Below the pieces are notes generated by a model that worked only from the letters and a program-made list of their open reading frames with translations, had not been told where the DNA came from and searched no databases. A stretch of DNA of 60,112 nt from positions 5,779-65,890 of the forward strand of contig JBBDQS010000001.1 in assembly GCA_040905805.1 (NCBI GenBank), in the 5' to 3' direction. This document shows, piece after piece, positions 19,792 to 28,650 of the stretch (the stretch's first letter is position 1; the number at the start of each line of letters is the position of its first letter). The position numbers and the translations under genes are program-made. The DNA is from Egibacteraceae bacterium (GTDB lineage: Bacteria; Actinomycetota; Nitriliruptoria; Euzebyales; Egibacteraceae).

Positions 19792-21177
19792 TCAGGTGCG
19801 CTCGAAGGCGGCGACGTACATGCCGTCGACCTCGTCGACGTCAGGGGCGAGCTGCACGCCGGGGTCGCCGGCGACCGGGTCCGCACCGAGGGTCGCCGCC
19901 ACGTCGACGGGAACGAACCGGTCGCCGTGGGCGGCCAGGAATGCGTTTGCCACCGCGCTGGTCTCGGCCACCGGCCAGGTGCACACGCTGTACACCAGGC
20001 GGCCCCCCGGACGCACCAGGGTCGATGCCGACTCCAGCAGCTGCAGCTGCAGCCGGCCCAGTCGCGCTGGGTCGTCGGCGTCGCGGCGCCACCGCAGCTC
20101 GGGGCGACGACGCACGACACCGAGCCCGGTGCACGGCGCGTCGACCAGCACCGCGTCGAAGCACTCCCGTCGCCAGGGCGGCGCGGTCGCGTCGGCGACC
20201 ACCACGGCGATGCGGTCGGCCAGTCCCAGCCGGGTGGCGGCCGCGGCGACCAGGCCCGCTCGGGTGGGCCGCAGGTCGGCGGCGACGACCGCAGCGCCCA
20301 GCTGGGCCAGGTGGGTGCTCTTGCCGCCGGGAGCGGCGCAGAGGTCCAGGACGCACCAGCCGGGCGCCGGCGGCGCGTCGCGGGCGCCACCGGCGTCGAC
20401 GACGACCCGCGCCACCAGCATCGACGCCTCGTCCTGGGGCGTGGCGCGACCGGCCGCCACCGACGGCAGCGTGTTGGGGTCCCCGCCGGCGACCCGCACG
20501 GCCTCGGGCGCGCGCCGGCCGGGGTGGGCGTCGAGCCCGGCCGCCTGCAGCTCGGCGACCAGCAGGTCGCGGTCCCCTGTCGCCCGCAGGGTCAGACCCG
20601 GGGAGACGTTGCCGGCCGCCAGCACGTCCTCCGCGCGGGCGCCGAACCGCCTGCGCGCCTCGGCGACCATCCAGGCCGGGTAGGCCAGCCGCAGCCCCAC
20701 GCCCGCGTCGCCCGACGGCCAGGGCAGCGTCGACGCCGTGCGTCCCAGGCCGCGGAGCACGCCGTTGACGAAGCCGGTCACGCGGTCACCGACCTCGGTG
20801 CGGGCCACCTCGACGGCGGTGTCCACCGCCGCACGGTCGGGCACGTTGCCGTACAGCAGCTGCCACGCGCCGATGCGCAGGACGTCGAGGACCGCAGGCT
20901 CGATGTCGGCGAGGGGGCGCTGCACGACCTGTGCGAGCGCCCAGTCCAGGGTGCCCTCCCACCGCAGCGTGGAGTAGGCGAGGTTGGCGGCGAACGCCCG
21001 GTCCTGGTCACCGAGCGTCGTGGCGCGCAGCGCCGCCCCCACCGCCGGCGGCGACCAGGCCCTGCGCTCGTGCACGGTCCGGATCGCCCGCCACGCCGCC
21101 CGCCGAGACGCCAGCCCCACCCGGGGGCTGGCCGGCGCCGGCGGCACCAGGCCGGGAGCTGGGGCGGGCTCACCCAA
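19792..21177 (-). CDS. rsmB: 16S rRNA cytosine-C5 methyltransferase (RsmB/NOP family)
   Basis: S-adenosylmethionine-dependent m5C methyltransferase acting on 16S rRNA. An N-terminal NusB-like RNA-binding domain (ASRRAAWRAIRTVHERR to ~residue 145) precedes the catalytic domain with DLCAAPGGKSTHLAQLG, DAPCTGLGVVRRRPELRWR and the second conserved cysteine in VYSVCTWPVAE. Length up to 461 residues. The start at 21177 is TTG, overlapping the end of fmt by 8 bases; GTG codons ten and nineteen codons further in are alternatives. It commonly follows fmt, as here. Confidence 0.93.
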   Translation of the reverse strand: MGEPAPAPGLVPPAPASPRVGLASRRAAWRAIRTVHERRAWSPPAVGAALRATTLGDQDRAFAANLAYSTLRWEGTLDWALAQVVQRPLADIEPAVLDVLRIGAWQLLYGNVPDRAAVDTAVEVARTEVGDRVTGFVNGVLRGLGRTASTLPWPSGDAGVGLRLAYPAWMVAEARRRFGARAEDVLAAGNVSPGLTLRATGDRDLLVAELQAAGLDAHPGRRAPEAVRVAGGDPNTLPSVAAGRATPQDEASMLVARVVVDAGGARDAPPAPGWCVLDLCAAPGGKSTHLAQLGAAVVAADLRPTRAGLVAAAATRLGLADRIAVVVADATAPPWRRECFDAVLVDAPCTGLGVVRRRPELRWRRDADDPARLGRLQLQLLESASTLVRPGGRLVYSVCTWPVAETSAVANAFLAAHGDRFVPVDVAATLGADPVAGDPGVQLAPDVDEVDGMYVAAFERT

Positions 21178-22084
21178 GGCGATGGCCGTCGGGTCGGTAG
21201 CCGTTCACGAACGCCGTGCCGCTCATCCGGGGTCTGCCGGCCGGCTGCACCTCGTCGAGTCGCAACGCGCCCCCTCCGCACGCCACCACCGGTCCGTCCT
21301 CGGCGACGCGGACCACGCCCGGCTCGCCCGAGCCCGCCACAGCAACGCCGCGGTGCACCTTGAGGCGCGCCCCCGCAAACGTCGTGTGCGCCCCCGGCAT
21401 GGGGTTGAACGCCCGCACGGCAGCGGCCACGTCGGCGGCGTCGGCGCCCCAGTCGAGCCGCGCGTCGTCCGCGGAGAGCTTGGGCGCGTAGGTGGCGCGC
21501 TCGTGGTCCTGCGGCACCGCGGTGAGCGATCCGTCGACCAGGCCGCTGACGGCCGCGACCAGCAGGGGCGCACCGACCGTGGCCAGCCGTGCGGTGAGCT
21601 CACCAGCCGTCTCACCCTCGCCGATCCACGTGCGCTCAGCCAGCAGGACGGGGCCGGTGTCCATGCCGGCCTCGAGCACGAAGCAGGTCACGCCCGTCTC
21701 GGTCTCGCCGTGCAGGATGCTGTGGGCGACCGGGGCGGCGCCGCGCCACGCGGGCAGCAGTGAGAAGTGCAGGTTCACGAAGCCGGCACCCCCGACCGCG
21801 AGCACATCCGCGGGCAGCAGCGACCCGTAGGCCACCACGGCACACGCATCCACCCCCAGGCCGGCCAGCTCGTCGAGGATCTCACGCGGCTTGCCCGGCT
21901 GCCAGACCGGCAGGCCGGCCTCCTGCGCGGCCTCCTTCACCGGCGGCGGGGTCATCGTGTAGCCGCGGCCCGCCGGGCGGTCCGGGTTCGTCACCACGGC
22001 GGCGACGGTGACGTCGGGCGCCGCCATGAACGCGTGCAGGGCAGGCACCGCTGCAGCCGGGGTCCCGAAGAACGCGAGTCTCAT
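21170..22084 (-). CDS. fmt: Methionyl-tRNA formyltransferase
   Basis: Formylates initiator Met-tRNA using 10-formyltetrahydrofolate. The open frame extends upstream to 22654, but the family start MRLAFFGTPAAAVPAL is at 22084, giving 304 residues. The catalytic Asn/His lie in VNLHFSLLPAWRGAAPV, followed by the conserved Asp in EAGMDTGPVL. A Phe replaces the usual Pro in NLHPSLLP. It follows def after 11 bases, the common def-fmt pair. Confidence 0.96.
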   Translation of the reverse strand: MRLAFFGTPAAAVPALHAFMAAPDVTVAAVVTNPDRPAGRGYTMTPPPVKEAAQEAGLPVWQPGKPREILDELAGLGVDACAVVAYGSLLPADVLAVGGAGFVNLHFSLLPAWRGAAPVAHSILHGETETGVTCFVLEAGMDTGPVLLAERTWIGEGETAGELTARLATVGAPLLVAAVSGLVDGSLTAVPQDHERATYAPKLSADDARLDWGADAADVAAAVRAFNPMPGAHTTFAGARLKVHRGVAVAGSGEPGVVRVAEDGPVVACGGGALRLDEVQPAGRPRMSGTAFVNGYRPDGHRLG

Positions 22085-22095
22085 CCGCGAGCCGA

Positions 22096-22647
22096 TCAGA
22101 TCACCGGTTCGTCGGGGGCGGCCGCACGCGCCGCCGCACCGGGCTCGTCGAGCTCGCCCGCGCGGATGCGGCGCATCGCGTCCTTGCGGTCGTGGCGCGC
22201 CAGGTGGTCGATGAACAGGATCCCGTTCAGGTGGTCGATCTCGTGCAAGAGCATGCGGGCGACCATGCCCTCGCCGGTGCGCTCGAGCTCCCCGCCGTGC
22301 ACGTCGTAGGCCTTCACCCGCGCCCGGAACGGGCGCTCCGTGGGGTAGAAGAGGCCGGGAAACGACAAGCAGCCCTCCTCGCTCTCCTCGACCTCCTCGG
22401 AGGTCTCCAGCACCTCCGGGTTCACGTAGACCCCATGGTCGGGGTCGTCCTCGGCCCGCAGGTCGAAGGCGATGATCCGCTTCAGGACGCCGACCTGGTT
22501 GCCCGCGATGGCCGCACCCGCCGCAGCGCGCAACGTGGTCAGCATGTCCTGGCCCAGCCGGGCCAGCGCCTCGTCGAAGCGCGTCACCTCCGCGGCGCGC
22601 TCTCGCAGCACCGGATCTCCGAATATGCGGATCGGCAGCACGGCCAT
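22096..22647 (-). CDS. def: Peptide deformylase, variant motif 1
   Basis: Metalloenzyme removing the N-formyl group from new proteins. Motif 2 (EGCLSFPG, metal Cys) and motif 3 (HEIDHLNGILF, two metal His and catalytic Glu) are intact. Motif 1, normally GxGxAAxQ, reads GAAIAGNQVG near residue 47: the second Gly is Ala and an Ala is Gly, while the catalytic-site Gln is kept. Length is 183 residues with an Ala-rich tail. The position next to fmt supports the assignment. Confidence 0.95.
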   Translation of the reverse strand: MAVLPIRIFGDPVLRERAAEVTRFDEALARLGQDMLTTLRAAAGAAIAGNQVGVLKRIIAFDLRAEDDPDHGVYVNPEVLETSEEVEESEEGCLSFPGLFYPTERPFRARVKAYDVHGGELERTGEGMVARMLLHEIDHLNGILFIDHLARHDRKDAMRRIRAGELDEPGAAARAAAPDEPVI

Positions 22648-22687
22648 GGTCCAAGAGTCCTTGTCGTCAGGGTCAAGGGGGGCGCGG

Positions 22688-24592
22688 TCAGAGCAGCGGG
22701 TCGACGTCGATGCGCACGCGCCGGCCGATCTTCGCCCACGCGTGCCGAAGCGGTTTCACGATGTCAAGCGTGACACGCAGCCTAGGCGACTTCACCAGGA
22801 CCGCACCGTCGAGATCGGGCCCGAGGACCTCGTCGGCGGCACCGAGCGCAGCCCGCAGCTCGTCGGCCACGACCGCGGCGTCCGCCGGGGTCGCCGACAG
22901 GCGGACGAGCGAGGTGTGCGGCGGGTATCGCAGCTCCCGGCGGCGCTCCGTCTCGGTCTGCCAGAAGCCGTCCGGGTCCCACCGCACGAGCGCCTGGACC
23001 GCCGGGGAGGTCGGTTCACGGGTCTGCACCACGATGCGCCGCGCCCATCGTCCCGCCGTCAACCACAGGCGGAGCGCGTCCTCGCCGGCGTCGAGGGTCG
23101 CCCGTCCCGCCATGGCGTCGGCGTCGGGCAGGACCACGACGTCGGCGGCGTGGTCCCCGAGCCACGCCGGACGGGTCACGACGCTGCCGCGGGTCATGAC
23201 CCCGATGGCCGGCCGGGTGCGGGGGCCGGGCGCGTCGAAGCCCTCCATGCGCACCACCTCGGCGGTGGGATGGCTGCGGGCGAGCTCCTGGGCCAGCCGG
23301 CCCGCGCCGGCGGCGAGGGGGACGCTCTGCGTGTCGCCGCAGTCCGGACAGGCGAAGGTGGGGCCCGCCCACCCGCAGGTCGCGCAGAGCCACGCCGCCA
23401 CCGTCTCGGCTGCCCCTGTGGGCGGGGTCCGCAGCGCACCGTCGCACGTGGGGCACGCCAGGCGTCGCCGGCAGCCCTTGCAGGCGAGCGCCCCGCCCTG
23501 CCCGCCGCGGGCGGCGAGCACGACCGCCGCTCCCCCGTCCCGGACGCTGTCAGCGATCGCGCGGGCAGCCCGGTCGGAGAAGCGCGCACGGCGGGCCCCG
23601 GGCCTGGGATCGGTCAGGTCGACCACGTCGACGCGGGGCGCCCGGTCCCGTTCGGTCCCGCGGTCCGCGGTCACCATGGTGACGTGGCCGGCCTCGAGCA
23701 GACGGGCGAGCGGGGCGCTGGCCAGGTCGGTGAGCAGCACGCAGGTGGCACCGGCCAGCCGGGCCCGGGTCAACGCCACCTCCCGCGCGTGGTGGCGCGG
23801 GCTGCGCCGCTCCTTGTACGCGGGGTTGGCCTCGTCGTCCATGACCACGAGGCCCAGGTCACGCACCGGGGCGAATACAGCCGAGCGGCCACCGACGGCC
23901 ACCCGCGCCTGTCCCGCCCTGCCGCGCAGGAAGGCCCGATAGCGGTCGCCGTCACCGCTGTCGCGCCAGTCGACCCCGAGGACGCCGACGGCCGCGAGCA
24001 CCGCGTCCGGCAGCGGGCTGGCGGGGTCGGGAGCCAGCACGACCGCCGAGCGTCCCGCCGCCAGGCAGCGCGCCACCAGGTCGACGGTCATCGCCGCACG
24101 GTCGTCGCCGGGTAGCACCCGCAACGCGAACGCGGGCGGGCGCGGCGTCGCGTCGGAGGCCGCCGCCGCCCCCAGCAGCGCATCGGCGCCGTACACCCCC
24201 CACGCCGGCGCCGGTGGGACGGGAGTCCCGGCACGCCCCGGCGGCGGGCGGCGCCAGCCCGCCGCCTCGGCTTCCATGCCGGCGACCCTTGCGGGCATCG
24301 CGTGGCGCAGCACGTCGGCGAGGGTGCCGGCGTAGCGGTCGGCGACCCAGCGGTACAGGACCAGGTCGTCCGCGTCGAACCAGGTGACCTCGCCGACGAC
24401 GGCGTCGAGGTCACGGACCCGGTCGGCCTCGGTCCGCTCGCTCACGCCGACGACCCAGCCGGTCCGCCGACGACCCGAGAAGGTCACCCGCACCCGGCGC
24501 CCCACCCCGACCACGCGCCCCTCCGGCACCCGGTAGTCGAACGGCCGATCCAGGTGCGCCGGCGCGACCTCCACGATCACCTGCGCGTACAT
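22688..24592 (-). CDS. priA: PriA-like primosomal protein N' lacking Walker A
   Basis: Replication-restart protein that recognises stalled forks. From the ATG at 24592 (GGGAGG just upstream) it has 634 residues; an ATG five codons earlier is less well placed. Parts: the N-terminal DNA-binding domain (YAQVIVEVAPAHLDRPFDY), a helicase-like core with a DEAH-type motif VMDDEANPAYKERRSPRHH, and zinc-binding cysteines (CKGCRRRLACPTC, CATCGW, CPDCGD). Where active PriA has GVTGSGKTEVY, this protein reads RVLPGDDRAAMTVD, so ATP hydrolysis is doubtful. Loss of Walker A is known for actinobacterial PriA. Confidence 0.9.
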   Translation of the reverse strand: MYAQVIVEVAPAHLDRPFDYRVPEGRVVGVGRRVRVTFSGRRRTGWVVGVSERTEADRVRDLDAVVGEVTWFDADDLVLYRWVADRYAGTLADVLRHAMPARVAGMEAEAAGWRRPPPGRAGTPVPPAPAWGVYGADALLGAAAASDATPRPPAFALRVLPGDDRAAMTVDLVARCLAAGRSAVVLAPDPASPLPDAVLAAVGVLGVDWRDSGDGDRYRAFLRGRAGQARVAVGGRSAVFAPVRDLGLVVMDDEANPAYKERRSPRHHAREVALTRARLAGATCVLLTDLASAPLARLLEAGHVTMVTADRGTERDRAPRVDVVDLTDPRPGARRARFSDRAARAIADSVRDGGAAVVLAARGGQGGALACKGCRRRLACPTCDGALRTPPTGAAETVAAWLCATCGWAGPTFACPDCGDTQSVPLAAGAGRLAQELARSHPTAEVVRMEGFDAPGPRTRPAIGVMTRGSVVTRPAWLGDHAADVVVLPDADAMAGRATLDAGEDALRLWLTAGRWARRIVVQTREPTSPAVQALVRWDPDGFWQTETERRRELRYPPHTSLVRLSATPADAAVVADELRAALGAADEVLGPDLDGAVLVKSPRLRVTLDIVKPLRHAWAKIGRRVRIDVDPLL

Positions 24593-24639
24593 CCCACCTC
24601 CCACCATGCCAAGGACCGGCGCACCGTTGCGGCAGGAGG

Positions 24640-24740
24640 GTGGCGGCGCCCCTGACGGAGGACCTTGGAGGGCGGGCGGGTCAGCGGTCCGGAGTCAGGG
24701 GCGCCGCCGCGCGGTGGTCCGGAGTCAGGGGCGCCGCCAC
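24640..24740. repeat. Direct and inverted repeats after metK
   Basis: On the plus strand GGTCCGGAGTCAGGGGCGCCGCC occurs at 24686-24708 and again at 24716-24738 (30-base period). GTGGCGGCGCCCCTGAC at 24640-24656 is the exact 17-base inverse complement of 24724-24740, and 15 of those bases also match the first copy. RNA from metK could fold two alternative long GC hairpins. No U run follows, so this is not a classical terminator. Confidence 0.85.
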
Positions 24741-24766
24741 GCCACCGGGAACACGAGCGCCGCGAA

Positions 24767-25966
24767 TCAGGCGCCGGCGGCGGTGCGCAGGTCGTCGGCG
24801 CGGTCGGTGTTCTCCCAAGAGAACTGCTCGCGGCCGAAGTGCCCGTAGGTGGCCGTCTCCTGGAAGATCGGCTTGCGCAGCCCCAGGTCGCGGATGATCG
24901 CTGCCGGTCGCAGGTCGAAGACCTCCTGCACCCCGGTCAGGATCTTGTCCACGTCGTGCGTCTCGGTGCCGAACGTCTCCAGGCTCATCGACACCGGCTT
25001 GGCGACGCCGATGGCGTAGGCCAGCTGCAGCTCGGCGCGCTCGGCCAGCCCGGCAGCAACGATGGTCTTGGCGACCCAGCGCGACGCGTAGGCTGCCGAG
25101 CGGTCCACCTTGGTCGAGTCCTTGCCGCTGAACGCGCCACCGCCGTGGCGGGCCATCCCGCCGTAGGTGTCGACGATGATCTTGCGGCCGGTGACACCGG
25201 CGTCGGCCCGGGGCCCACCGAGCTCGAACTTGCCGGAGGGGTTGATGAGGACCTGTTCGGGCTCCCACGGCAGGCCCTCGGGGATGATGGGCCCGACGAC
25301 GTGCTCGATCAGGTCGGGGGTGAGCAGCGTCTTGATGTCGATGTCGGGCTGGTGCTGGGTCGAGATCAGGACCCGCTCGATGCGGACGGGCTTCAGCCCC
25401 TCGTACTCCACGGTCACCTGCGTCTTGCCGTCCGGGCGCAGGTAGGGCACCACGCCGCTCCGTCGCACAGCGGCGAGCCGCTCGGCGAGGCGGTGCGCGA
25501 GGTGGATCGGCACCGGCATGAGCACGTCCGTCTCGGTGCACGCGTAGCCGAACATCATGCCCTGGTCGCCGGCGCCGAGGGAGTCGAGCTCGTCGTCCAA
25601 TGATGACGCGTTGCGGGACTCGTAGGAGACGTCGACGCCACCGGCGATGTCGGGGGACTGCTCGTCGATGGCCACCATGACGCCGCACGCGTCGCCGTCG
25701 AAGCCCGCGCCGGCGCGGTCGTAGCCGATGCCCTTCACGGTGTCGCGGGCGACCTTGGCGATGTCCACGTAGGTGTCGGTGGTGATCTCGCCGGCGACGA
25801 CGACCAGGCCGGTGGACACCAGCGTCTCGCAGGCGACACGGGCCGCGTCAGGGTTCGGATCCCCTGCGAGCACCGCATCAAGGACCGCATCAGAGATCTG
25901 GTCGGCCACCTTGTCGGGGTGGCCTTCGGTGACCGACTCGGACGTGAACAACCAGCGACGACTCAT
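24767..25966 (-). CDS. metK: S-adenosylmethionine synthetase
   Basis: Makes S-adenosylmethionine from methionine and ATP. From the ATG at 25966 ([19 protein letters not shown]) it has 399 residues; a GTG three codons earlier (25975) is also possible, and AAGGA sits closer to that one. Signatures are [12 protein letters not shown] and [16 protein letters not shown]. It follows coaBC by 18 bases. No SAM riboswitch is present because the space is too short; any control must lie upstream in the transcript. Confidence 0.97.
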   Translation of the reverse strand: MSRRWLFTSESVTEGHPDKVADQISDAVLDAVLAGDPNPDAARVACETLVSTGLVVVAGEITTDTYVDIAKVARDTVKGIGYDRAGAGFDGDACGVMVAIDEQSPDIAGGVDVSYESRNASSLDDELDSLGAGDQGMMFGYACTETDVLMPVPIHLAHRLAERLAAVRRSGVVPYLRPDGKTQVTVEYEGLKPVRIERVLISTQHQPDIDIKTLLTPDLIEHVVGPIIPEGLPWEPEQVLINPSGKFELGGPRADAGVTGRKIIVDTYGGMARHGGGAFSGKDSTKVDRSAAYASRWVAKTIVAAGLAERAELQLAYAIGVAKPVSMSLETFGTETHDVDKILTGVQEVFDLRPAAIIRDLGLRKPIFQETATYGHFGREQFSWENTDRADDLRTAAGA

Positions 25967-25984
25967 ATGAGACACAATCCTTCA

Positions 25985-27244
25985 CTACTCGTGGGCAGGA
26001 CGGGTTGCATCGAGTGTAGAGGGTGGCACGGTCCCCTTCGCAAGCAGACCTTCCACGTGGTCGCAGATCAGCGCGGCCAGCTGCGCCTTGGTGGTCAGCG
26101 GCACGTCGGTGCGGCCACCGTCCGCGGACAGCAGCACGGCACGGTTGGTGTCGACGTTGAAGCCGGCGTCCGCGGCGTCCACCCGGTTGACGACGATGAG
26201 GTCAAGGCCCTTGCGGCGCAGCTTGTCCCGACCGTGCTCCTCCTCCAGGTCGGTCTCCGCCGCGAACCCGACGAGGACCTTGCCCGTCGTCTCGCGTCCC
26301 AGCTCCGCGAGGATGTCGGGGGTGGGCTCCAGGTGCACCACCGCCAGGCCATCCCCCTCCTTCTTGACCTTCTGGTCCGCGCGTGTCGCCGGCCGGAAGT
26401 CGGCGACGGCCGCCGCCTTCAGGACCACGTCGGCCTTGTCGACCAGCCGCCAGACCGCCGCGCGCATCTCCTCGGCGGTCTCGACGCGGTGGAGGGTGAC
26501 CCCCGGGGGGACGGCCAGGTCGGTGGGCGCGGAGACCAGCTCCACCCTCGCCCCGCGACGGGCGGCCTCCTCGGCCAACCGGTAGCCCATCTTGCCGCTG
26601 GAGCGGTTGCCGATGAACCGCACCGGGTCGATCGGCTCCCGGGTGCCCCCGGCGGTGACCAGGACCGTGCGGCCCGCCAACGGTCCGGCGGGAGGGGTGA
26701 CGGCGTCGACCACCGCGGCGAGCAGGTCGTCCACCTCGGCCAGGCGCCCGGGGCCGTGGTCGCCGCCGGCGAGCGCGCCGTCGGCGGGCCCGCACACCCG
26801 CGTGCCGCGGCGGGTGAGGGTGTCGACGTTGGCCTGGGTCGCCGGGTGCAGCCACATCTCGGTGTGCATCGCGGGGGCGACCACGACGGGGCACACCAGG
26901 CAGGCGAACACGGAGGTGACGAGGTCGTCGGCGATGCCCGCGGCGAACTTGGCGAGCAGGTTGGCGGTCGCGGGCGCGAACACCGCGACGTCGGCCTCGC
27001 GCGCCAGGCTGACGTGCAGGATGCGGTGCGCGTCGGCGAACACCTCGCTGTGGGCGGGGCGCCCGGTGAGACCGGCGAAGGTGGCCGGGCCGACGAACCC
27101 GGCGGCGCCGGCGGTCAGCACCGTCTGCACGGTGGCGCCTGCCCGCACCAGCCCGCGGGCCAGTGCAGCCGCCTTGTAGGCCGCCACGCCGCCGGAGACG
27201 CCCAGGAGCACGTGGCGCCCGTCCAGCGCCCGCCCTGGTTCCAT
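25985..27244 (-). CDS. coaBC: Bifunctional phosphopantothenoylcysteine decarboxylase / phosphopantothenate-cysteine ligase
   Basis: Two consecutive steps of coenzyme A synthesis. The N-terminal flavin decarboxylase (CoaC) has GVSGGVAAYKAAALAR and the PAMHTEMW motif, near residues 12 and 123. The C-terminal CTP-dependent ligase (CoaB) begins around VLVTAGGTREPIDPVRFIG, with the dimer motif KVKKEG. Length is 419 residues. It follows rpoZ, the usual actinobacterial order gmk-rpoZ-coaBC-metK-priA. Confidence 0.96.
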   Translation of the reverse strand: MEPGRALDGRHVLLGVSGGVAAYKAAALARGLVRAGATVQTVLTAGAAGFVGPATFAGLTGRPAHSEVFADAHRILHVSLAREADVAVFAPATANLLAKFAAGIADDLVTSVFACLVCPVVVAPAMHTEMWLHPATQANVDTLTRRGTRVCGPADGALAGGDHGPGRLAEVDDLLAAVVDAVTPPAGPLAGRTVLVTAGGTREPIDPVRFIGNRSSGKMGYRLAEEAARRGARVELVSAPTDLAVPPGVTLHRVETAEEMRAAVWRLVDKADVVLKAAAVADFRPATRADQKVKKEGDGLAVVHLEPTPDILAELGRETTGKVLVGFAAETDLEEEHGRDKLRRKGLDLIVVNRVDAADAGFNVDTNRAVLLSADGGRTDVPLTTKAQLAALICDHVEGLLAKGTVPPSTLDATRPAHE

Positions 27245-27284
27245 GACGCGTCCTTCGTGACGTCCGGGGGCGGAGTCGGCTCCG

Positions 27285-27590
27285 CTAGGAGTCGTCGTCC
27301 TCGCCGTCGCTGTCCAGCGACAGCACCTGTGCGTCGCTGGCGTCGCTGCCGCTCTCCTTGGCCGCCTTCTCCGCGTTCTGCCGCGCGGTGCCCACCATCT
27401 GCACCACGATCTTGCCGGTGGCGATCTCCTCCAGGGCGATCGACAGCGGCTTGTTGGAGTCGACCTTGTCGACGAGCGGGGGGGTGTACTGGCTCAGGCC
27501 CTCGCCGAGGGAGTGGTAGTAGTTGTTGACCTCGCGCGCACGGCGCGCGGCCAGATGGACCAGCGTGTACTTGCTGTCCACGGTCTTCAT
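27285..27590 (-). CDS. rpoZ: RNA polymerase omega subunit
   Basis: Small subunit that helps fold and hold beta prime. The 101 residues from MKTVDSKYTLVHLAARRA include RAREVNNYYHSLGEG and PLSIALEEIATGKI. The tail is acidic (ends GEDDDS). The ATG at 27590 overlaps the gmk stop by one base (TGATG), which fixes the start although the frame is open upstream and homologues sometimes begin a few residues earlier (IDDLMKT). Confidence 0.93.
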   Translation of the reverse strand: MKTVDSKYTLVHLAARRAREVNNYYHSLGEGLSQYTPPLVDKVDSNKPLSIALEEIATGKIVVQMVGTARQNAEKAAKESGSDASDAQVLSLDSDGEDDDS

Positions 27591-28207
27591 CAAGTCGTCG
27601 ATGGTGGCGATTGCGGCGTTCCTCCCGGCTGGTGCTCGTCGCTGCCCGTCTCGGTCGCACTGTCGAGTATACGGGCGATGGCGTCGGCTGCCCGGTCGAC
27701 GTCGTCGTTGACGACCACGTGGTCGAACCAGGACGCCTCGTCGACCTCCGCGCTCGCGGCCTGCAGGCGCCGGGCGATGGCGTCGGGACCCTCGGTGCCG
27801 CGGGCCGCTAGACGTTGCCGCAGCGTCGCCATGTCCGGCGGTGCCAGGAACACCAGTGTTGCCTCCGGCACGCGTGCCCGGATCTGGCGGGCTCCCTGCA
27901 CGTCGATCTCCAGGAGCACGGTCTGCCCGCGGGCGAGCGCCCGGCGCACGGGCTCGGCGGGGGTGCCGTAACGGCGTCCCGAGAACTCCGCCCATTCGAT
28001 CAGGCCGTCGTCGGCGACCAGCTCCTCGAACTCCTCGGCGGTGAGGAAGCGGTAGTGGACGCCGTCGAGCTCGTGCGGTCGTCGGGGCCGGGTCGTGGTC
28101 GACACGGACAGCGCCAGGTCGGGACACCGCTCGCGCAGCGCGGCAACCACCGTGCCCTTGCCGACGCCGCTGGGTCCGCTGATGACACACAGGCGCCCCG
28201 GGCTCAG
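27590..28207 (-). CDS. gmk: Guanylate kinase, apparent CTG start
   Basis: Phosphorylates GMP to GDP. The P-loop SGPSGVGKGTVV is in frame but lies upstream of the first GTG (28150), and no ATG, GTG or TTG precedes it in the open frame. A CTG at 28207 overlaps the mihF stop as CTGA, mimicking ATGA, with AGGGGA 7 bases upstream. I therefore place the start there, giving 205 residues starting LSPGRLCVISG. Other motifs (STTTRPRRPHELDGVHYRF, LLEIDVQGARQI) are normal. A protein begun at 28150 would lack the ATP-binding loop. Confidence 0.9.
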   Translation of the reverse strand: MSPGRLCVISGPSGVGKGTVVAALRERCPDLALSVSTTTRPRRPHELDGVHYRFLTAEEFEELVADDGLIEWAEFSGRRYGTPAEPVRRALARGQTVLLEIDVQGARQIRARVPEATLVFLAPPDMATLRQRLAARGTEGPDAIARRLQAASAEVDEASWFDHVVVNDDVDRAADAIARILDSATETGSDEHQPGGTPQSPPSTT

Positions 28208-28536
28208 GAGTCGTCCCCTGCATCCAGTCCGAACTCGGCGAGCAGCTTCTCGCGCTGGTTGATGCCCAGGCCCCGCAGCCGGCGCGATGGGGAGATGTCC
28301 AACCGCTCCATCAGCTTGCGGGCCCGGACCTTGCCCAGGCGGGGCATCGCCTCCAGGACCGCCGACACCTTCGTCTTGCCGACGGTCTCGTTGCGGTCGG
28401 CGCGTCGGAGGATCTCCAGGAAGTCGATCTCACCCGACTTCAGCTGCTGCTTCAGCTCCGCGCGGACCTTGCGCGCCTCGGCGGCCTTCTCCAAAGCTCG
28501 GCGACGGGCCTCGTCATCCAACTGCGGGAGCGGCAT
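28204..28536 (-). CDS. mihF: Integration host factor, actinobacterial type (mIHF)
   Basis: Nucleoid protein that bends DNA, specific to Actinobacteria and unrelated to the IHF heterodimer of Proteobacteria. The 110 residues show the conserved helical core: LKQQLKSGEIDFLEILRRA, TVGKTKVSAVLEAMPRLGK and the helix-two-turn-helix KARKLMERL-like segment. The ATG at 28536 has CCGGAGG ahead. The stop overlaps the gmk CTG. Adjacency to gmk is the normal actinobacterial arrangement and is one of the best taxonomic clues in the window. Confidence 0.93.
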   Translation of the reverse strand: MPLPQLDDEARRRALEKAAEARKVRAELKQQLKSGEIDFLEILRRADRNETVGKTKVSAVLEAMPRLGKVRARKLMERLDISPSRRLRGLGINQREKLLAEFGLDAGDDS

Positions 28537-28620
28537 GCGACCTCCGGTAACTGCGGGACGGACCGACGGCCCGGACCGTGTGGGGCCTGCGTCCAGGACC
28601 GAGCCGGGTCGACGGGCAGC

Positions 28621-28650
28621 ATCCTATCCGCATGGGTCCTCGGCCGGTCA
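28621..28650 (-). promoter_or_regulatory. Possible promoter in front of mihF
   Basis: On the minus strand TGACCG (28650-28645) and TAGGAT (28626-28621) are 18 bases apart, the first overlapping the pyrF stop. This would give mihF-gmk-rpoZ-coaBC-metK its own transcript with a leader of ~75 bases. The match is partial. Confidence 0.35.

Noticed and set aside
25967-25984. SAM riboswitch ahead of metK
   Set aside because: Only 18 bases lie between coaBC and metK, too few for any aptamer.
27285-28223. A single 312-residue protein covering rpoZ and gmk
   Set aside because: The upstream part of that frame is out of frame with the strong guanylate kinase sequence; omega begins at the ATG that overlaps the gmk stop.
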